Assembly: GCA_013322215.1 (NCBI GenBank)
Contig: JAAMEZ010000050.1
Location: 146,895-210,894, forward strand
Source: Martinezella rhizogenes
Lineage (GTDB): Bacteria; Pseudomonadota; Alphaproteobacteria; Rhizobiales; Rhizobiaceae
DNA: 64,000 bases
Reading direction: 5' to 3'
The notes below the pieces were generated by a model. The model saw nothing but the letters and a program-made list of their open reading frames with translations. It made no database searches and was not told the origin of the DNA. A program made the position numbers and the translations under genes. Shown piece after piece: positions 18,732-28,198 of the stretch; within the stretch, counting starts at the first letter, position 1; each line of letters opens with the position of its first letter.

Positions 18732-18754
18732 TTGGACAATCCGCTGAGCGGCGC

Positions 18755-18829
18755 TGCCCCTCGAATTTTAGCGAAGAATTTAAGCGGGACGCTGTGCGTC
18801 AGATCACGGAAAGAGGCTATCCTGTTAGG
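18755..18829 (+). pseudogene. fragment of an IS3-family transposase orfA
   Basis: A short in-frame stretch reads NFSEEFKRDAVRQITERGYP, the opening of the helix-turn-helix OrfA protein of IS3-group elements. It breaks off immediately afterwards and the reading continues into unrelated sequence. No start codon, orfB or inverted repeats are visible. It marks an old insertion or recombination point at the left border of the accessory block. Confidence 0.65.
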
Positions 18830-18848
18830 TTTCGCAACGCTTTGACCC

Positions 18849-18974
18849 CCCAGTTTTACATTTCGTAATGATCCCGGTCGGATATAGAGATCGCAGTTTC
18901 ATCAAGGAGTTCCTCGTGACCGAATGGATCAGCCTCAAATGAAAATGCGGACTAAAGCGTCGTGAAACTCGACA
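18849..18974 (+). repeat. 126-bp diverged direct repeat, copy A
   Basis: This segment aligns without gaps to 29821-29946 over 126 bases. Conserved blocks include CCCAGTT at the start, CATTTCG at offset 10, GAATGGAT about two-thirds in, and the final CGTCGTGAAACTCGACA, which is identical in both. The last about 54 bases are the best preserved. I do not recognise it: it may be a decayed insertion-sequence end or an intergenic repeat. The two copies bracket the metallopeptidase-helicase block. Confidence 0.6.
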
Positions 18975-19125
18975 GCTCAGGCTATTACCCCTTTAAAGAA
19001 AGCATCCGGCTACCTGAAGATCCTTCCCCCAACGTTTTTCCCGCTCCCGACCGGGAAACAGTTACGCTGCTTTAAGCCATGCGCTCTAATAGTCGGAACG
19101 TTTCATCCATTTCGAGTGTTTGCAG

Positions 19126-20307
19126 ATGAGTGAAGGCCAACGGCAGCGAGCGCTAGAAGCGCTCCTCTATCATGAAAATGTTATTGCTCATCTCGAACGC
19201 GAAGAACAGCACGCGTGGGAATGGTCTGCCTCGAGTGTGTTGACGCAGGAGGTCAGCGAAATTCGTGACGCGATGTTGCGCGATACCTATCGGTTGGAAC
19301 AGCTTGGTCACCCTCTTGTTTTTGAGGCTTGCCATACGGCGATGGCGCGATTGGGAATTGAAGCACCGTTCACGCTGTACCAAGCCAACGATGGCAGCAT
19401 GAATGCGTCCCTCGTTTATGTGCCAGGCGAAATCCATCTAGTGTTTTTCGGCCCCATTCTGGAGAAGCTCGATCAGACCGAACTGCTGGCGCTGATGGGG
19501 CATGAGCTGGCGCATTATCGGCTGTGGTCGATGGGCGAGCGAGAGCATTATCGCGCAAGCCGGGTGTTTGATCACGCGCTGTCCTACCCCGGTGCCAAAT
19601 CTTCGCATCGGGAAACCGCGCGCCTACTGAGCCTACATACTGAGCTGTTTGCCGATCGTGGCGCCGCGATCGCTGCAGGCGCGCCCGGGCCAGCGGTAGC
19701 GGTGTTGGTAAAGGTGATGACTGGCCTCACTAACGTCGATCCCGAAGCCTACCTGCGCCAAGCACAAGAGGTGGAAGCGGCGGGCGGCAAATCGAAGGGG
19801 CTGTCTCATCCTGAGATCTACCTTCGCGCGCGGGCTTTGCAATTGTGGTGGGAGACGAGTCCCGAGCTTGACCAATGGCTGGACAAGCACTTGCACGGGC
19901 CGTTGTCGATAGAAGCCCTGGACCTGTTGGGTCAAAGCAAGCTGACCCAGATGACACGCGCATTTCTCGCCCGCTTCATGGCCGAAATTGATGAGATAAG
20001 CGACGAAATCACAACACAGCTACGCGCCGTGTTCCCTGACTTTGGTCGACAAGAGGAGCCCCAGCTCGACCTCGCCGACATCGGTGTCGATCGCATCGAC
20101 GATACCACGCGCGATTACTTCGTCGCCCTGATGTTTGACCTTGCCATGGCCGACGCCGACGCGACAGATACTCTGATGCTCGCAGCAGCGAAGATCTCAG
20201 CCGAAATCGGAGCGACCGAACGTTTGACGGGAGCGCTGCGGCGCGACCTCAAATGGACGAAGGCACGCGCCGACAAGCTGGTAACGCAGGCGGCGAAAGC
20301 GGCATGA
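19126..20307 (+). CDS. M48-type zinc metallopeptidase, partner of the downstream helicase
   Basis: Protein of 393 residues with the zinc-protease motif HELAH (residues 126-130; two His ligands and the catalytic Glu) inside LLALMGHELAHYRLW, and a third-ligand candidate Glu at about 173 in HTELFADRGAA, as in M48 peptidases. No signal peptide and no clear membrane helices are visible, so unlike HtpX it should be soluble and cytosolic. The ATG at 19126 is preferred to an in-frame TTG two codons earlier. The C-terminal about 100 residues (IDDTTRDYFVALMFDLAMADADATD onward in character) look helical and similar to tellurite/TerB-like helical bundles, though not firmly. The last 4 bases overlap the start of the next gene (ATGA), so the two are translationally coupled and probably act together. 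The substrate is unknown. Confidence 0.8.
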   Translation: MSEGQRQRALEALLYHENVIAHLEREEQHAWEWSASSVLTQEVSEIRDAMLRDTYRLEQLGHPLVFEACHTAMARLGIEAPFTLYQANDGSMNASLVYVPGEIHLVFFGPILEKLDQTELLALMGHELAHYRLWSMGEREHYRASRVFDHALSYPGAKSSHRETARLLSLHTELFADRGAAIAAGAPGPAVAVLVKVMTGLTNVDPEAYLRQAQEVEAAGGKSKGLSHPEIYLRARALQLWWETSPELDQWLDKHLHGPLSIEALDLLGQSKLTQMTRAFLARFMAEIDEISDEITTQLRAVFPDFGRQEEPQLDLADIGVDRIDDTTRDYFVALMFDLAMADADATDTLMLAAAKISAEIGATERLTGALRRDLKWTKARADKLVTQAAKAA

Positions 20308-23300
20308 CGATGGATAGGGAAAGCAGCGCTGGTAGCCAGCACGCCCGAACCGTTCCTCCGGCACGCACGCTCAGGTCAGTTCTGCATGATGGCAAGCGCC
20401 TGCCTCCGGACGACTTGGTGCATGCCATGCTGGGTATGATGCAACAGGTCGCCGATCTCCATGCGCATGGCCGGGTGGCGCAGATTACGCTCGACACCGT
20501 GCTCGAGCTGGAGGATGGCCAGTTGGCACTCGCCAACGCGACCGGCATTGCCCCCAGCCACAATCTGATGGTGATCCAGGAGGTTCAGCCGCGGGTCTCT
20601 AGCGCACTCAAGCTGGTCGGCAACTACCGCATTACTCAGGACGAGGAACGCGGAACCAAGGTTGACGATCTTTCGGTACTCGACGGCGACGAAATAGCGG
20701 TCTCCAGCCCTGCTTACATTACCCGGTTGCGCAACTGGGAAACGGAGTTGGGGCACCATGACGAGATCACCGATGTCTTTCAGGTGGGCATGGTTATGGC
20801 ATCACTTGCCTGTGGACTCGACCCGGTTGAATTTGATGATGTCGAACGCTTCTCATTCAATCGCACCAACCTGTTCTCGATTGTGCCACGGTTGCATCCG
20901 GTAATTGCCTCTCTGATCCGCGAAGCAACGGAATTGAGCCGCCACGAGCGCGCCACCAATGTTGCCGAGCTGGCGCAACGGCTGGACACTTGGCGCGATC
21001 AGCCGACCGGCATTGAGGTCGAGCGCGTGCTGGCCGAGGCGCAGGGAGTGCCTGGTCGTCGCGCTGCAGTACTCGCGCACCTTCGTGACCGACTGTTCGA
21101 CCTGTCGCGTCGCAACCGGTTGATCCACTTCCGTTCTACGCAAAGTTCGATCAATTTCACGGATGCCAGCATACCGATGGTTATGCGTATCGAAAGCGTG
21201 CGAGCGGATTCGCTGTGCACCTGGAAAGGCCAATTTGCGCAGGACGTGCTCGGCGGAAAAGCTGTATCGCTCAGTCGCTGGCTGCGCTTCGAGGATCAGC
21301 CGCAAATCCCTTCGCAGCTTGACCGGATAATCCAGGAACACCGCCGCAATCGTAACGAATATGGCTTTTCCAGCCTGCGTCTGACGGTCGCCTTTCTGCA
21401 CTGGCACAACCTCAAAGAAGCGCCTGGACAACGTATCAGCTCGCCGCTTCTCTGGCTGCCGGTAGAAGTGGTCAAGCGTAAGGGCGTGCGCGACCATTAT
21501 GTCCTGAGTTGCGTGGATTCGGTGGCCGAATTCAATCCTGCATTGAGACACATGCTGCGTCAGCTTTACGATATCGAACTTCCAGAAACTGTCGACCTTT
21601 CGGAAATCTCAATCGAGGCGATTCACGAGGCAATCCGCACACAGATACACGAAAGCGAGCCGGGCATCCGGCTCGACCTGCAGGAACGCCCGGCGATCCG
21701 GCTGATTCTGCAGCGCGCGGTGCAGCGGGTGAACAAGTTCAACCGCCGCCGTTCCGGCGCGAGGCAGACGATCAGCGCTAAAGCCGATTTCAATTACTCG
21801 CGTGAAGATTATCGCCCATTGGGCCTTGCACTGTTCGAGAAGTTTGTGAAGCCCGATCCGCTTCCACAACGCATCGCGACCGGTGGCGGTTCTCGCCCAA
21901 AGCGTGAATTTATCGTCGCTGAGACCGAAAGTAAGACTTATGGCAAAGCCGGTGGCGAGGGGCACAAGTTTTCCTGGGAGATCGACCTCACCCAGGTCAC
22001 GCTCGCCAACTTCAATTACAAGAAGATGTCGCTTGTGCGCGATTACAACGCGCTGATCGAAGCCCCCGAAACGCAACCCGCCTTCGACCAGGTATTTTCG
22101 ATCGAGCCGCGCCCCTTCATCGAAGATGCTCCGCCACCGATCCCGCCCGCAGAGCAGTGGAGTGTCGTTCCTAGCGATGCGACGCAGGACAGGGCGGTGG
22201 CCTTCGCTCGCACCAGGCGCAGCTACATTATCCAAGGGCCTCCCGGCACCGGCAAGTCCCAGACGATCACCAACCTTATCGCCGATTTTGCAGGTCAGGG
22301 TAAGCGCATATTGTTTGTATGCGAGAAACGCGCCGCGCTCGATGTCGTGTTTCATCGTCTTGGACAGGCGGGTCTCGACGGGCTGGCGACCATCATCCAC
22401 GATTCCCAGGACGACAAGAAGGACTTCATCACCGACCTGCGTGATCATTACGAACGTTGGGGCCGCACGGCCGACGGACTGGAAGATGCCCGCGCCGCAC
22501 GCGCGCAGACGGTGGCGGCATTGAAAGAGCATTTGCAGCAGATTGCTGCGTTCGAGGCGGCGGTGGGCAGCATTGGGACAGATGACGACCCGCCCTTGCG
22601 TGACCTCGTTCGCCGCGCCACCGCACTACCTGCCGCTAACGTCGCAATCGGCCCAGCCGCCCGCGAGAGGCTGCCAGGGCTCGCGCAGTGGGATGCCAAT
22701 CGCGACATGGCGACAAGGGTGTTCCGGGCGGTCCACGACATCGTCGGCGCGCCTGGTCTTGCCGCGCATCCTTTTGCCCGGCTCAAGGCCGATTTGTTGC
22801 GTCAGGAGCGCCCTTACGCTGCGGTCGAGGCAGCGCTGAACTCTGCCGAAAGGCAGTTGCAAAAGCTCGATCCGCTGCTGGAGGATGCGACGTTGCCACT
22901 GTCGGGCAATTGCTCCTTCATCGATGCACAGGATGCGATCGCGCTGGCTGAGCGGATGGTGGCAACTGGTCTCGCCAACTTGCCCGGCCTGCTCGATCCG
23001 CTTTCGCCGGACTCGCAGGCGTTGCAAAAGGACCTTGCAGCGATTGCTTCGCTCGAGGCGGCGGAACAGGCTGCCGCCAAAAATACACATGGTTGGAGTG
23101 AACCGCTCGATTCAGCCGATACCATCGCTGCCCTGGAACTGGCACAGGCCAAGGAAGGCTCGCTTTTCGCTATGTTCAGCGGCGGCTGGCGGGCGTTGAA
23201 GGCATCCATGCAGATGCGCTACGACTTCGCCTTGCACGCGGTGAAACCGAAAATCACGGCGGTACTGAAAACGCTCGCGGCGCTTCACGGGGCGCGCGAA

Positions 23301-25796
23301 GAGCTTGCCGTCGCCCGCTCGGCGCTCGCAGCGCGGCTGGGCACATCGGATCTTGCCGCACTGCTCGATCTGCACAGCCAGATGAGTAAGGTCGTTCAGG
23401 AAGACTCCGCCGGAAAGATGCTGAGACTGGCAAAGTCAGGCGACGGCCGAAACGTGCTTGCCCGCATCGCGCAGCACGCCCCTACCATGCGGGCGCTCGC
23501 CGAAACCCTTGATGCCGCACTCGACGACCGCGGATCGCTAACACTCGACGACATCGCTGAGCTGCTGCGCGACCTGCGCGAAAATCTCGACGATTTGCCC
23601 GATCTCCTGCCGCATTTGGCTGAAGTACATGCCGCCCATCCTGCGGTCGCCGCCGCGCTCACTCGTCTGGCGCTGCCGCTCGCGGAAATCGAGGCGTTGG
23701 TGGTGGACGAGGCGATCGCAGCTCGCGAGCGCGCCAACCCTGAAATCCGACGTTTCGATATCGACCGCATGATCGCCGTCTCGCGCCGCGCCGCTGCCGC
23801 GCGTGAATTGCTGCGCGACCAGAATTCCGCCGCGATCCGCGCCACGCTGCACCGCCAGTTCCGTGACAACGTCAAGCTTTCAGAGACCTCGGTCACGCAG
23901 CTCCACAATGCCAGGCGCGAATTCAAGAAGACTTATGCCACCGGCCGCCGCGAGCTTGAGCACGAATTCGGCAAGACGATGCGCTATAAGTCGATCCGCG
24001 AGCTCGCGAGCGGCGACAGCGGGCGCGTGATCAATGACCTGAAGCCGGTGTGGCTGATGAGCCCGCTGTCGGTCTCCGACACGCTGCCGCTCGAACCCGA
24101 ACTTTTCGACGTGGTGATTTTCGACGAGGCCAGCCAGGTCCCGACGGAGGACGCCGTACCCGCACTGTGCCGAGCGCGCCAGGTGGTGATCGTGGGCGAC
24201 GAGATGCAACTGCCGCCCACCAGTTTCTTCGCCACTTCGCAGACTGACGAGGGCATGGAAGTGGTCGCCGAGGAGGATGGCGAGCGTATCGCCATCGTGC
24301 TCGATGCCGACAGTCTGTTGAGCCAAGCCGCGCGCAACCTGCCCGCCACCCTGCTCGCATGGCATTATCGCAGCCGGTTCGAGGCGCTAATCAGCTTTTC
24401 CAACGCCGCTTTTTACGCCGGTGAATTAGTAACCATCCCCGACCGTACGCTGCGCGGCGGCCACGCGGATGGAGGATCTGTGACCTCAGACGACGATGAG
24501 GCGTGGGCTACCGGAGTAGATCGCCTGCTCGCTGCGCCGATCACCACCCACCGGATGGCCGATGGGGTGTACGAACGCCGCGTCAATCTGCCCGAAGCGC
24601 GCTATATTGCCGGTCTTGTACGCGAATTGCTCCTACGCGAAACCGGACAAAGCATAGGCATCGTCGCCTTTTCGGAAGCCCAGCAGGCTGAAATCGAGGA
24701 CGCGCTGGAGCGGCTCGTCGCCGAGGACGAAAGCTTCGCCGCTGCACTAACCCGTGAGGTGGAGCGCGAGGAGGACGGGCAGTTCACTGGCCTGTTCGTC
24801 AAGAACCTCGAAAACGTGCAGGGTGACGAACGCGACATTATCCTGATGAGCGTGTGCTATGCGCCTGGTCCCGACGGACGGATGGCGATGAATTTCGGCC
24901 CGATTAATCAGCGTGGAGGCGAAAAGCGACTCAACGTCATCTTCAGCCGCGCCAAACGGCACATGGCCATCGTCTCCACTATCGCGCCCGAGGCGATCAC
25001 CAATATCCACAATGACGGCGCGCGCGCATTACGCAGTTTTCTCGCCTTTGCCGAAGCGCAATCGGCGGGAGCTGAGGACAGTGCACAGGCGATCCTGGCC
25101 ACGCTCAATCCCGACGCTGCGCGCACCTTCGACGTGCAACCGCCGTCCGATCCGGTGCGCAGCGCGATCGCCGCGGCGCTGCGGGCGAAGGGTCACGACG
25201 TGCACGAGCACGTCGGTGGGGCGAGCTTCCGCTGCGATCTCGCAATCGTCGATCCAGCGGGGGCCGGCTACGCCTTGGGCATCCTGCTAGACCGCGCGGG
25301 CACGCCGGAAACAGGTATTGAGGAACGCTTTGTTTTTCGCCCCGGCATCCTGCGCGCCTTTGGCTGGCGAGTGGTCGATGTGCCGGTAACCAGCTGGCTG
25401 CGCACGCGCGATGCAGTGATCGAGCGGATCGAAGCCGAGTTGCGGCGCTCAAGCTGGGAGCTGGCCGATTCCGATCCGATAGCGAGCACCCTCCCGCTGC
25501 AGCCGGGCGTGCTGGCAGCGCCCCTGAAGGTCGGAACGGGAACAGTACCTGCAGCAGGCATGGGCGAGGAACCGCAAGCCTCAACCGGCATGACCGAATA
25601 TCGCCTCGTCGCCGGGTCTTCGAACAAGTTCTGGCGTGTGGCCGTGGATGGCAAGGATCTGATTGTCGAATTCGGTCGCGTCGGCACAAAGGGCCAACGT
25701 GTGGTCAAGAGCTATGAGGATGAGGCTCGCGCCCGCCGTGAGGCGAGCAAGCTGGCGCTCGAGAAGACCCGCAAGGGCTACGAGGAATACGGCTGA
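20304..25796 (+). CDS. multidomain SF1 helicase: kinase-like N-terminus, DUF4011/COG1112 helicase, degenerate nuclease, WGR
   Basis: A 1830-residue cytosolic protein. Residues about 20-235 resemble the C-lobe of a Ser/Thr kinase (QQVADLHAHGRVAQITLDT, DVFQVGMVMASLACG, ATELSRHERATNVAELAQRL) but lack HRD and DFG, so it is a likely pseudokinase. About 250-620 matches the DUF4011 region (LRDRLFDLSRRNRLIHF). The helicase has Walker A GPPGTGKS at 645-652, a long coiled insertion (about 720-1230), Walker B IFDEASQ near 1275, then GDEMQLPP and HYRSRFEALI. About 1617-1712 is a PD-(D/E)XK-like region with a changed active site, and 1762-1830 is a WGR domain (LIVEFGRVGTKGQ), which often binds nucleic acid. 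The ATG at 20304 overlaps the M48 stop; an upstream ATG at 20253 gives 17 more residues. STK-plus-COG1112 architecture recalls the Mokosh defence protein MkoA, but no PLD nuclease is present. Confidence 0.85.
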   Translation: MTMDRESSAGSQHARTVPPARTLRSVLHDGKRLPPDDLVHAMLGMMQQVADLHAHGRVAQITLDTVLELEDGQLALANATGIAPSHNLMVIQEVQPRVSSALKLVGNYRITQDEERGTKVDDLSVLDGDEIAVSSPAYITRLRNWETELGHHDEITDVFQVGMVMASLACGLDPVEFDDVERFSFNRTNLFSIVPRLHPVIASLIREATELSRHERATNVAELAQRLDTWRDQPTGIEVERVLAEAQGVPGRRAAVLAHLRDRLFDLSRRNRLIHFRSTQSSINFTDASIPMVMRIESVRADSLCTWKGQFAQDVLGGKAVSLSRWLRFEDQPQIPSQLDRIIQEHRRNRNEYGFSSLRLTVAFLHWHNLKEAPGQRISSPLLWLPVEVVKRKGVRDHYVLSCVDSVAEFNPALRHMLRQLYDIELPETVDLSEISIEAIHEAIRTQIHESEPGIRLDLQERPAIRLILQRAVQRVNKFNRRRSGARQTISAKADFNYSREDYRPLGLALFEKFVKPDPLPQRIATGGGSRPKREFIVAETESKTYGKAGGEGHKFSWEIDLTQVTLANFNYKKMSLVRDYNALIEAPETQPAFDQVFSIEPRPFIEDAPPPIPPAEQWSVVPSDATQDRAVAFARTRRSYIIQGPPGTGKSQTITNLIADFAGQGKRILFVCEKRAALDVVFHRLGQAGLDGLATIIHDSQDDKKDFITDLRDHYERWGRTADGLEDARAARAQTVAALKEHLQQIAAFEAAVGSIGTDDDPPLRDLVRRATALPAANVAIGPAARERLPGLAQWDANRDMATRVFRAVHDIVGAPGLAAHPFARLKADLLRQERPYAAVEAALNSAERQLQKLDPLLEDATLPLSGNCSFIDAQDAIALAERMVATGLANLPGLLDPLSPDSQALQKDLAAIASLEAAEQAAAKNTHGWSEPLDSADTIAALELAQAKEGSLFAMFSGGWRALKASMQMRYDFALHAVKPKITAVLKTLAALHGAREELAVARSALAARLGTSDLAALLDLHSQMSKVVQEDSAGKMLRLAKSGDGRNVLARIAQHAPTMRALAETLDAALDDRGSLTLDDIAELLRDLRENLDDLPDLLPHLAEVHAAHPAVAAALTRLALPLAEIEALVVDEAIAARERANPEIRRFDIDRMIAVSRRAAAARELLRDQNSAAIRATLHRQFRDNVKLSETSVTQLHNARREFKKTYATGRRELEHEFGKTMRYKSIRELASGDSGRVINDLKPVWLMSPLSVSDTLPLEPELFDVVIFDEASQVPTEDAVPALCRARQVVIVGDEMQLPPTSFFATSQTDEGMEVVAEEDGERIAIVLDADSLLSQAARNLPATLLAWHYRSRFEALISFSNAAFYAGELVTIPDRTLRGGHADGGSVTSDDDEAWATGVDRLLAAPITTHRMADGVYERRVNLPEARYIAGLVRELLLRETGQSIGIVAFSEAQQAEIEDALERLVAEDESFAAALTREVEREEDGQFTGLFVKNLENVQGDERDIILMSVCYAPGPDGRMAMNFGPINQRGGEKRLNVIFSRAKRHMAIVSTIAPEAITNIHNDGARALRSFLAFAEAQSAGAEDSAQAILATLNPDAARTFDVQPPSDPVRSAIAAALRAKGHDVHEHVGGASFRCDLAIVDPAGAGYALGILLDRAGTPETGIEERFVFRPGILRAFGWRVVDVPVTSWLRTRDAVIERIEAELRRSSWELADSDPIASTLPLQPGVLAAPLKVGTGTVPAAGMGEEPQASTGMTEYRLVAGSSNKFWRVAVDGKDLIVEFGRVGTKGQRVVKSYEDEARARREASKLALEKTRKGYEEYG

Positions 25797-25800
25797 AGCC

Positions 25801-27621
25801 TCAGTGGTCACCGTTGAGGTATTTGAACAATGGCGGGTTGATCGTGCGGTTGTCGATCGTTTTGGAAAGGCGCAGCACAGCCGGCCCGATGTCGCTTCCG
25901 CCCATCGAGATCAACGTGGCGACGGCGGCGTTGGCGACAATCTTTGACCGCATGCCATCTTCGCCGGTCCACACATAGGTCGCCGCCGTCTTTGCTATCT
26001 TTTCCAACGCGTCGATGGCTCGCGCCCGATTGGGCATCAGCGCTACCAGCCACACCGCGCCGCGCAGAAATTCCTCGTTCTCAACACTCAGCCGCATCCA
26101 AGTGGCGAGCGATTCGTATGTGCTGCGCCCGTCCGAATGCTTGTACGACGGCTTAGCAAGGCCCAGTATGCCATCGGTGACGCGGGTGTTCTTGTAGACA
26201 TGGTCATCACGCCTGATCAGCTGTGATTGCAGCGCGCCGCAGATATCTTTTCCATCATCGCTGGCGATCTTCATTGCCACTGCGCGGCCCAGTGCAGCGC
26301 TCTCTTCTGCATAGTGTGCAGGCCACCCTGGATGCGCCTCATCGAGACGATCGATAGTGGCGGCGAAGCGTTCGCCATTGCAGACATCGGTATAGACTGC
26401 CATGTCGAGCGCCGGGGTATGGAATAGTGCCAACCAATCATGCAGCTTCGTCTCGACCGTTTCAATGCCCAACGTTTGACACAGCGCCAGTATGTCCTTT
26501 TCCCACGCCTTCGTTGCTTGGGTGGCGCGGCGCTGGGTGATCAATTGTTCGACCAGTGCGGTCCATTGGGGATTCTCCAGATCGGCAAGCACGTCGAGGC
26601 CCGGAATTTGATCGCTCTTCCAGTTGTAGCGCGAATGGGCCTGAGCAAGTACGATCGTCCGCGGCAGGTCGCGATAGGCGTCGGGATCGGTAAATCCGGT
26701 ACGCTTGCCATTGTGTTGGCTGAGTGAGGCGAACGGCTTGCCGCCTTCGTCCCATGCCTTAAACCGGGGGGCAACCTCTCCAACTGTCGGCCATGCTGTG
26801 GCAAAAGCCGTGATATCCCGCAGCCACCGGGGCTTGTTGCCCTTGGTGGCTGCGCGGATTTCTTCCAACGCTATAGTGATTTCGGCCAACAGGTCGGCCC
26901 AGAATTTTGCGTTGGGGCGTTCACGGTCCGCAATCGCCCAGGGGTTCTCCGCCCCTTCGCAGCGCTGCATCAAGAACTCGGTGGCGCTCACCTTGACACC
27001 CGCCAGCTTCTCTAGCTTTGCGGCGCGGGTGATCATTTTCTTCGTGTCGGCCTTGCTATAGGCCTTGTGCCCGTTGCGGACAGCTGTCGCCATCTGGGCC
27101 AAGGCTTCGCAATCACCACCTGACAGGTAGGCTCCCTGTTTAATGGCACGGTCAATCAGTTGCATCAGCTTGCCGAATTGTACTTCATAATAGCCTTTGT
27201 CGCGAAAGTTGGGGTTGCCGAGCAGGTAAGTAAGCAACGCACCCAAGTGCTCCTTGCGCACTTCGATATCGTGGCGCCAGATATTCCAGGCGGCGTTGTA
27301 GGCGGCTTTTTCACGCGGCGACTTGTCATCGCGGTTACCGTCATGGATTCCTTGCCTGTCTGCAAGGTCGGCGAGCAGTTCTCCTCGTTCCTCGGGCGAG
27401 AGGAATTCCATTGCCTTGGAGGTCGCGTAATGTTGGTGGGACGCGACCTTGGTGAGATCGCGTTCTCGTTCCAATTGCTCGAAGAATCGCTGGAACGGTG
27501 AATTGTCGCCTACCGAAGGTCTTTCGCCAAAACCACGCTCCGACGTTTGCTGATCATTCAGACCCTTGCGTCCAAAGACGCCCAGCCCAAGCATCTTGCG
27601 TCCAAACCCCAGGAAACTCAC
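25801..27621 (-). CDS. 606-residue protein of unknown function, convergent with the helicase
   Basis: Soluble, mostly helical protein with no signal peptide. The GTG at 27621 is chosen as start because GGAGGAGG lies 6 bases upstream; the frame is open for another 44 codons without a better site. The N-terminus has a short basic/Gly-rich head (FLGFGRKMLGLGVFGRK), the middle is charged helical sequence, and the C-terminus (SKIVANAAVATLISMGG, then VLRLSKTIDNRTI) looks like the HEAT-like tail seen in DUF4132/WGR proteins of the MolR/YehI group. That resemblance is weak. Its stop lies 4 bases from the helicase stop on the other strand, with no terminator visible between them, so the transcripts probably overlap. 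Co-location suggests one system with the M48-helicase pair. Confidence 0.7.
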   Translation of the reverse strand: MSFLGFGRKMLGLGVFGRKGLNDQQTSERGFGERPSVGDNSPFQRFFEQLERERDLTKVASHQHYATSKAMEFLSPEERGELLADLADRQGIHDGNRDDKSPREKAAYNAAWNIWRHDIEVRKEHLGALLTYLLGNPNFRDKGYYEVQFGKLMQLIDRAIKQGAYLSGGDCEALAQMATAVRNGHKAYSKADTKKMITRAAKLEKLAGVKVSATEFLMQRCEGAENPWAIADRERPNAKFWADLLAEITIALEEIRAATKGNKPRWLRDITAFATAWPTVGEVAPRFKAWDEGGKPFASLSQHNGKRTGFTDPDAYRDLPRTIVLAQAHSRYNWKSDQIPGLDVLADLENPQWTALVEQLITQRRATQATKAWEKDILALCQTLGIETVETKLHDWLALFHTPALDMAVYTDVCNGERFAATIDRLDEAHPGWPAHYAEESAALGRAVAMKIASDDGKDICGALQSQLIRRDDHVYKNTRVTDGILGLAKPSYKHSDGRSTYESLATWMRLSVENEEFLRGAVWLVALMPNRARAIDALEKIAKTAATYVWTGEDGMRSKIVANAAVATLISMGGSDIGPAVLRLSKTIDNRTINPPLFKYLNGDH

Positions 27622-28198
27622 GATATGCCTCCTCCATCCCACGTCTCTGGGAACTAGCAATCTAGGTAGTTGATCTTGGTTTAGATCGCATAAATTTCGG
27701 CGCCAACGGACCTTGTTCGGGAGTTCATTTACCTTTCGCCGATGAGGTTGCAATGATCATCGGCCATCAGGAGGCGCTCTGCGCGCCAGGTTGGGCACAG
27801 TCGCAAGTGTGCAGGGACGCACCAGTTCCTTCCTTGTTAGACGCGAAGACTGTTTTCAGGCCGCACGAAAGCGATGCGGCCCCCCGTTTCGGCGTGGAAA
27901 ATTGACACTGAGCCATTTGATGGTTCGGAGGTCGAACTGCCGAGATCAAGCACCGTCGCGATCAACGCGCGGATCGAAAGGGAAGGGACGTTGACCCTCA
28001 TAATGAGGTGGCCGCAGTTCGGTTCCCATCGAGAGGAGCGCCAATAGCGTTTATGGTTTTCCATTATCGGATCCTCCGATCATCGTGATTTCCGACGTTC
28101 GAAGAAACAATCGCCGTCGACCAGCAATTCAATGTTCGTTCCGACTGGGTGATGATGTGGAACGATAACAGAATGCCGTTGATAGCTCGCAGTCGCAT
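27622..28198. other. intergenic stretch between the convergent partner gene and the TPR gene
   Basis: I see no convincing gene. A leftward open frame at 27837-28064 (75 codons, starting MENHKRYWRSSRWEP) has ATG and an AT-free codon pattern but no clear ribosome site or family; it could be a small gene or a remnant. The promoter of the 606-residue gene should lie at about 27640-27750, but no confident -35/-10 pair is visible. Confidence 0.4.

Noticed and set aside
20253..20303. ATG at 20253 as the helicase start
   Set aside because: It overlaps the metallopeptidase gene by 55 bases. The ATG at 20304 gives the usual 4-base ATGA coupling.
19126..25796. Canonical Mokosh system
   Set aside because: The kinase-like plus COG1112 helicase layout is similar, but no PLD nuclease gene or fusion is present and a metallopeptidase is coupled instead.
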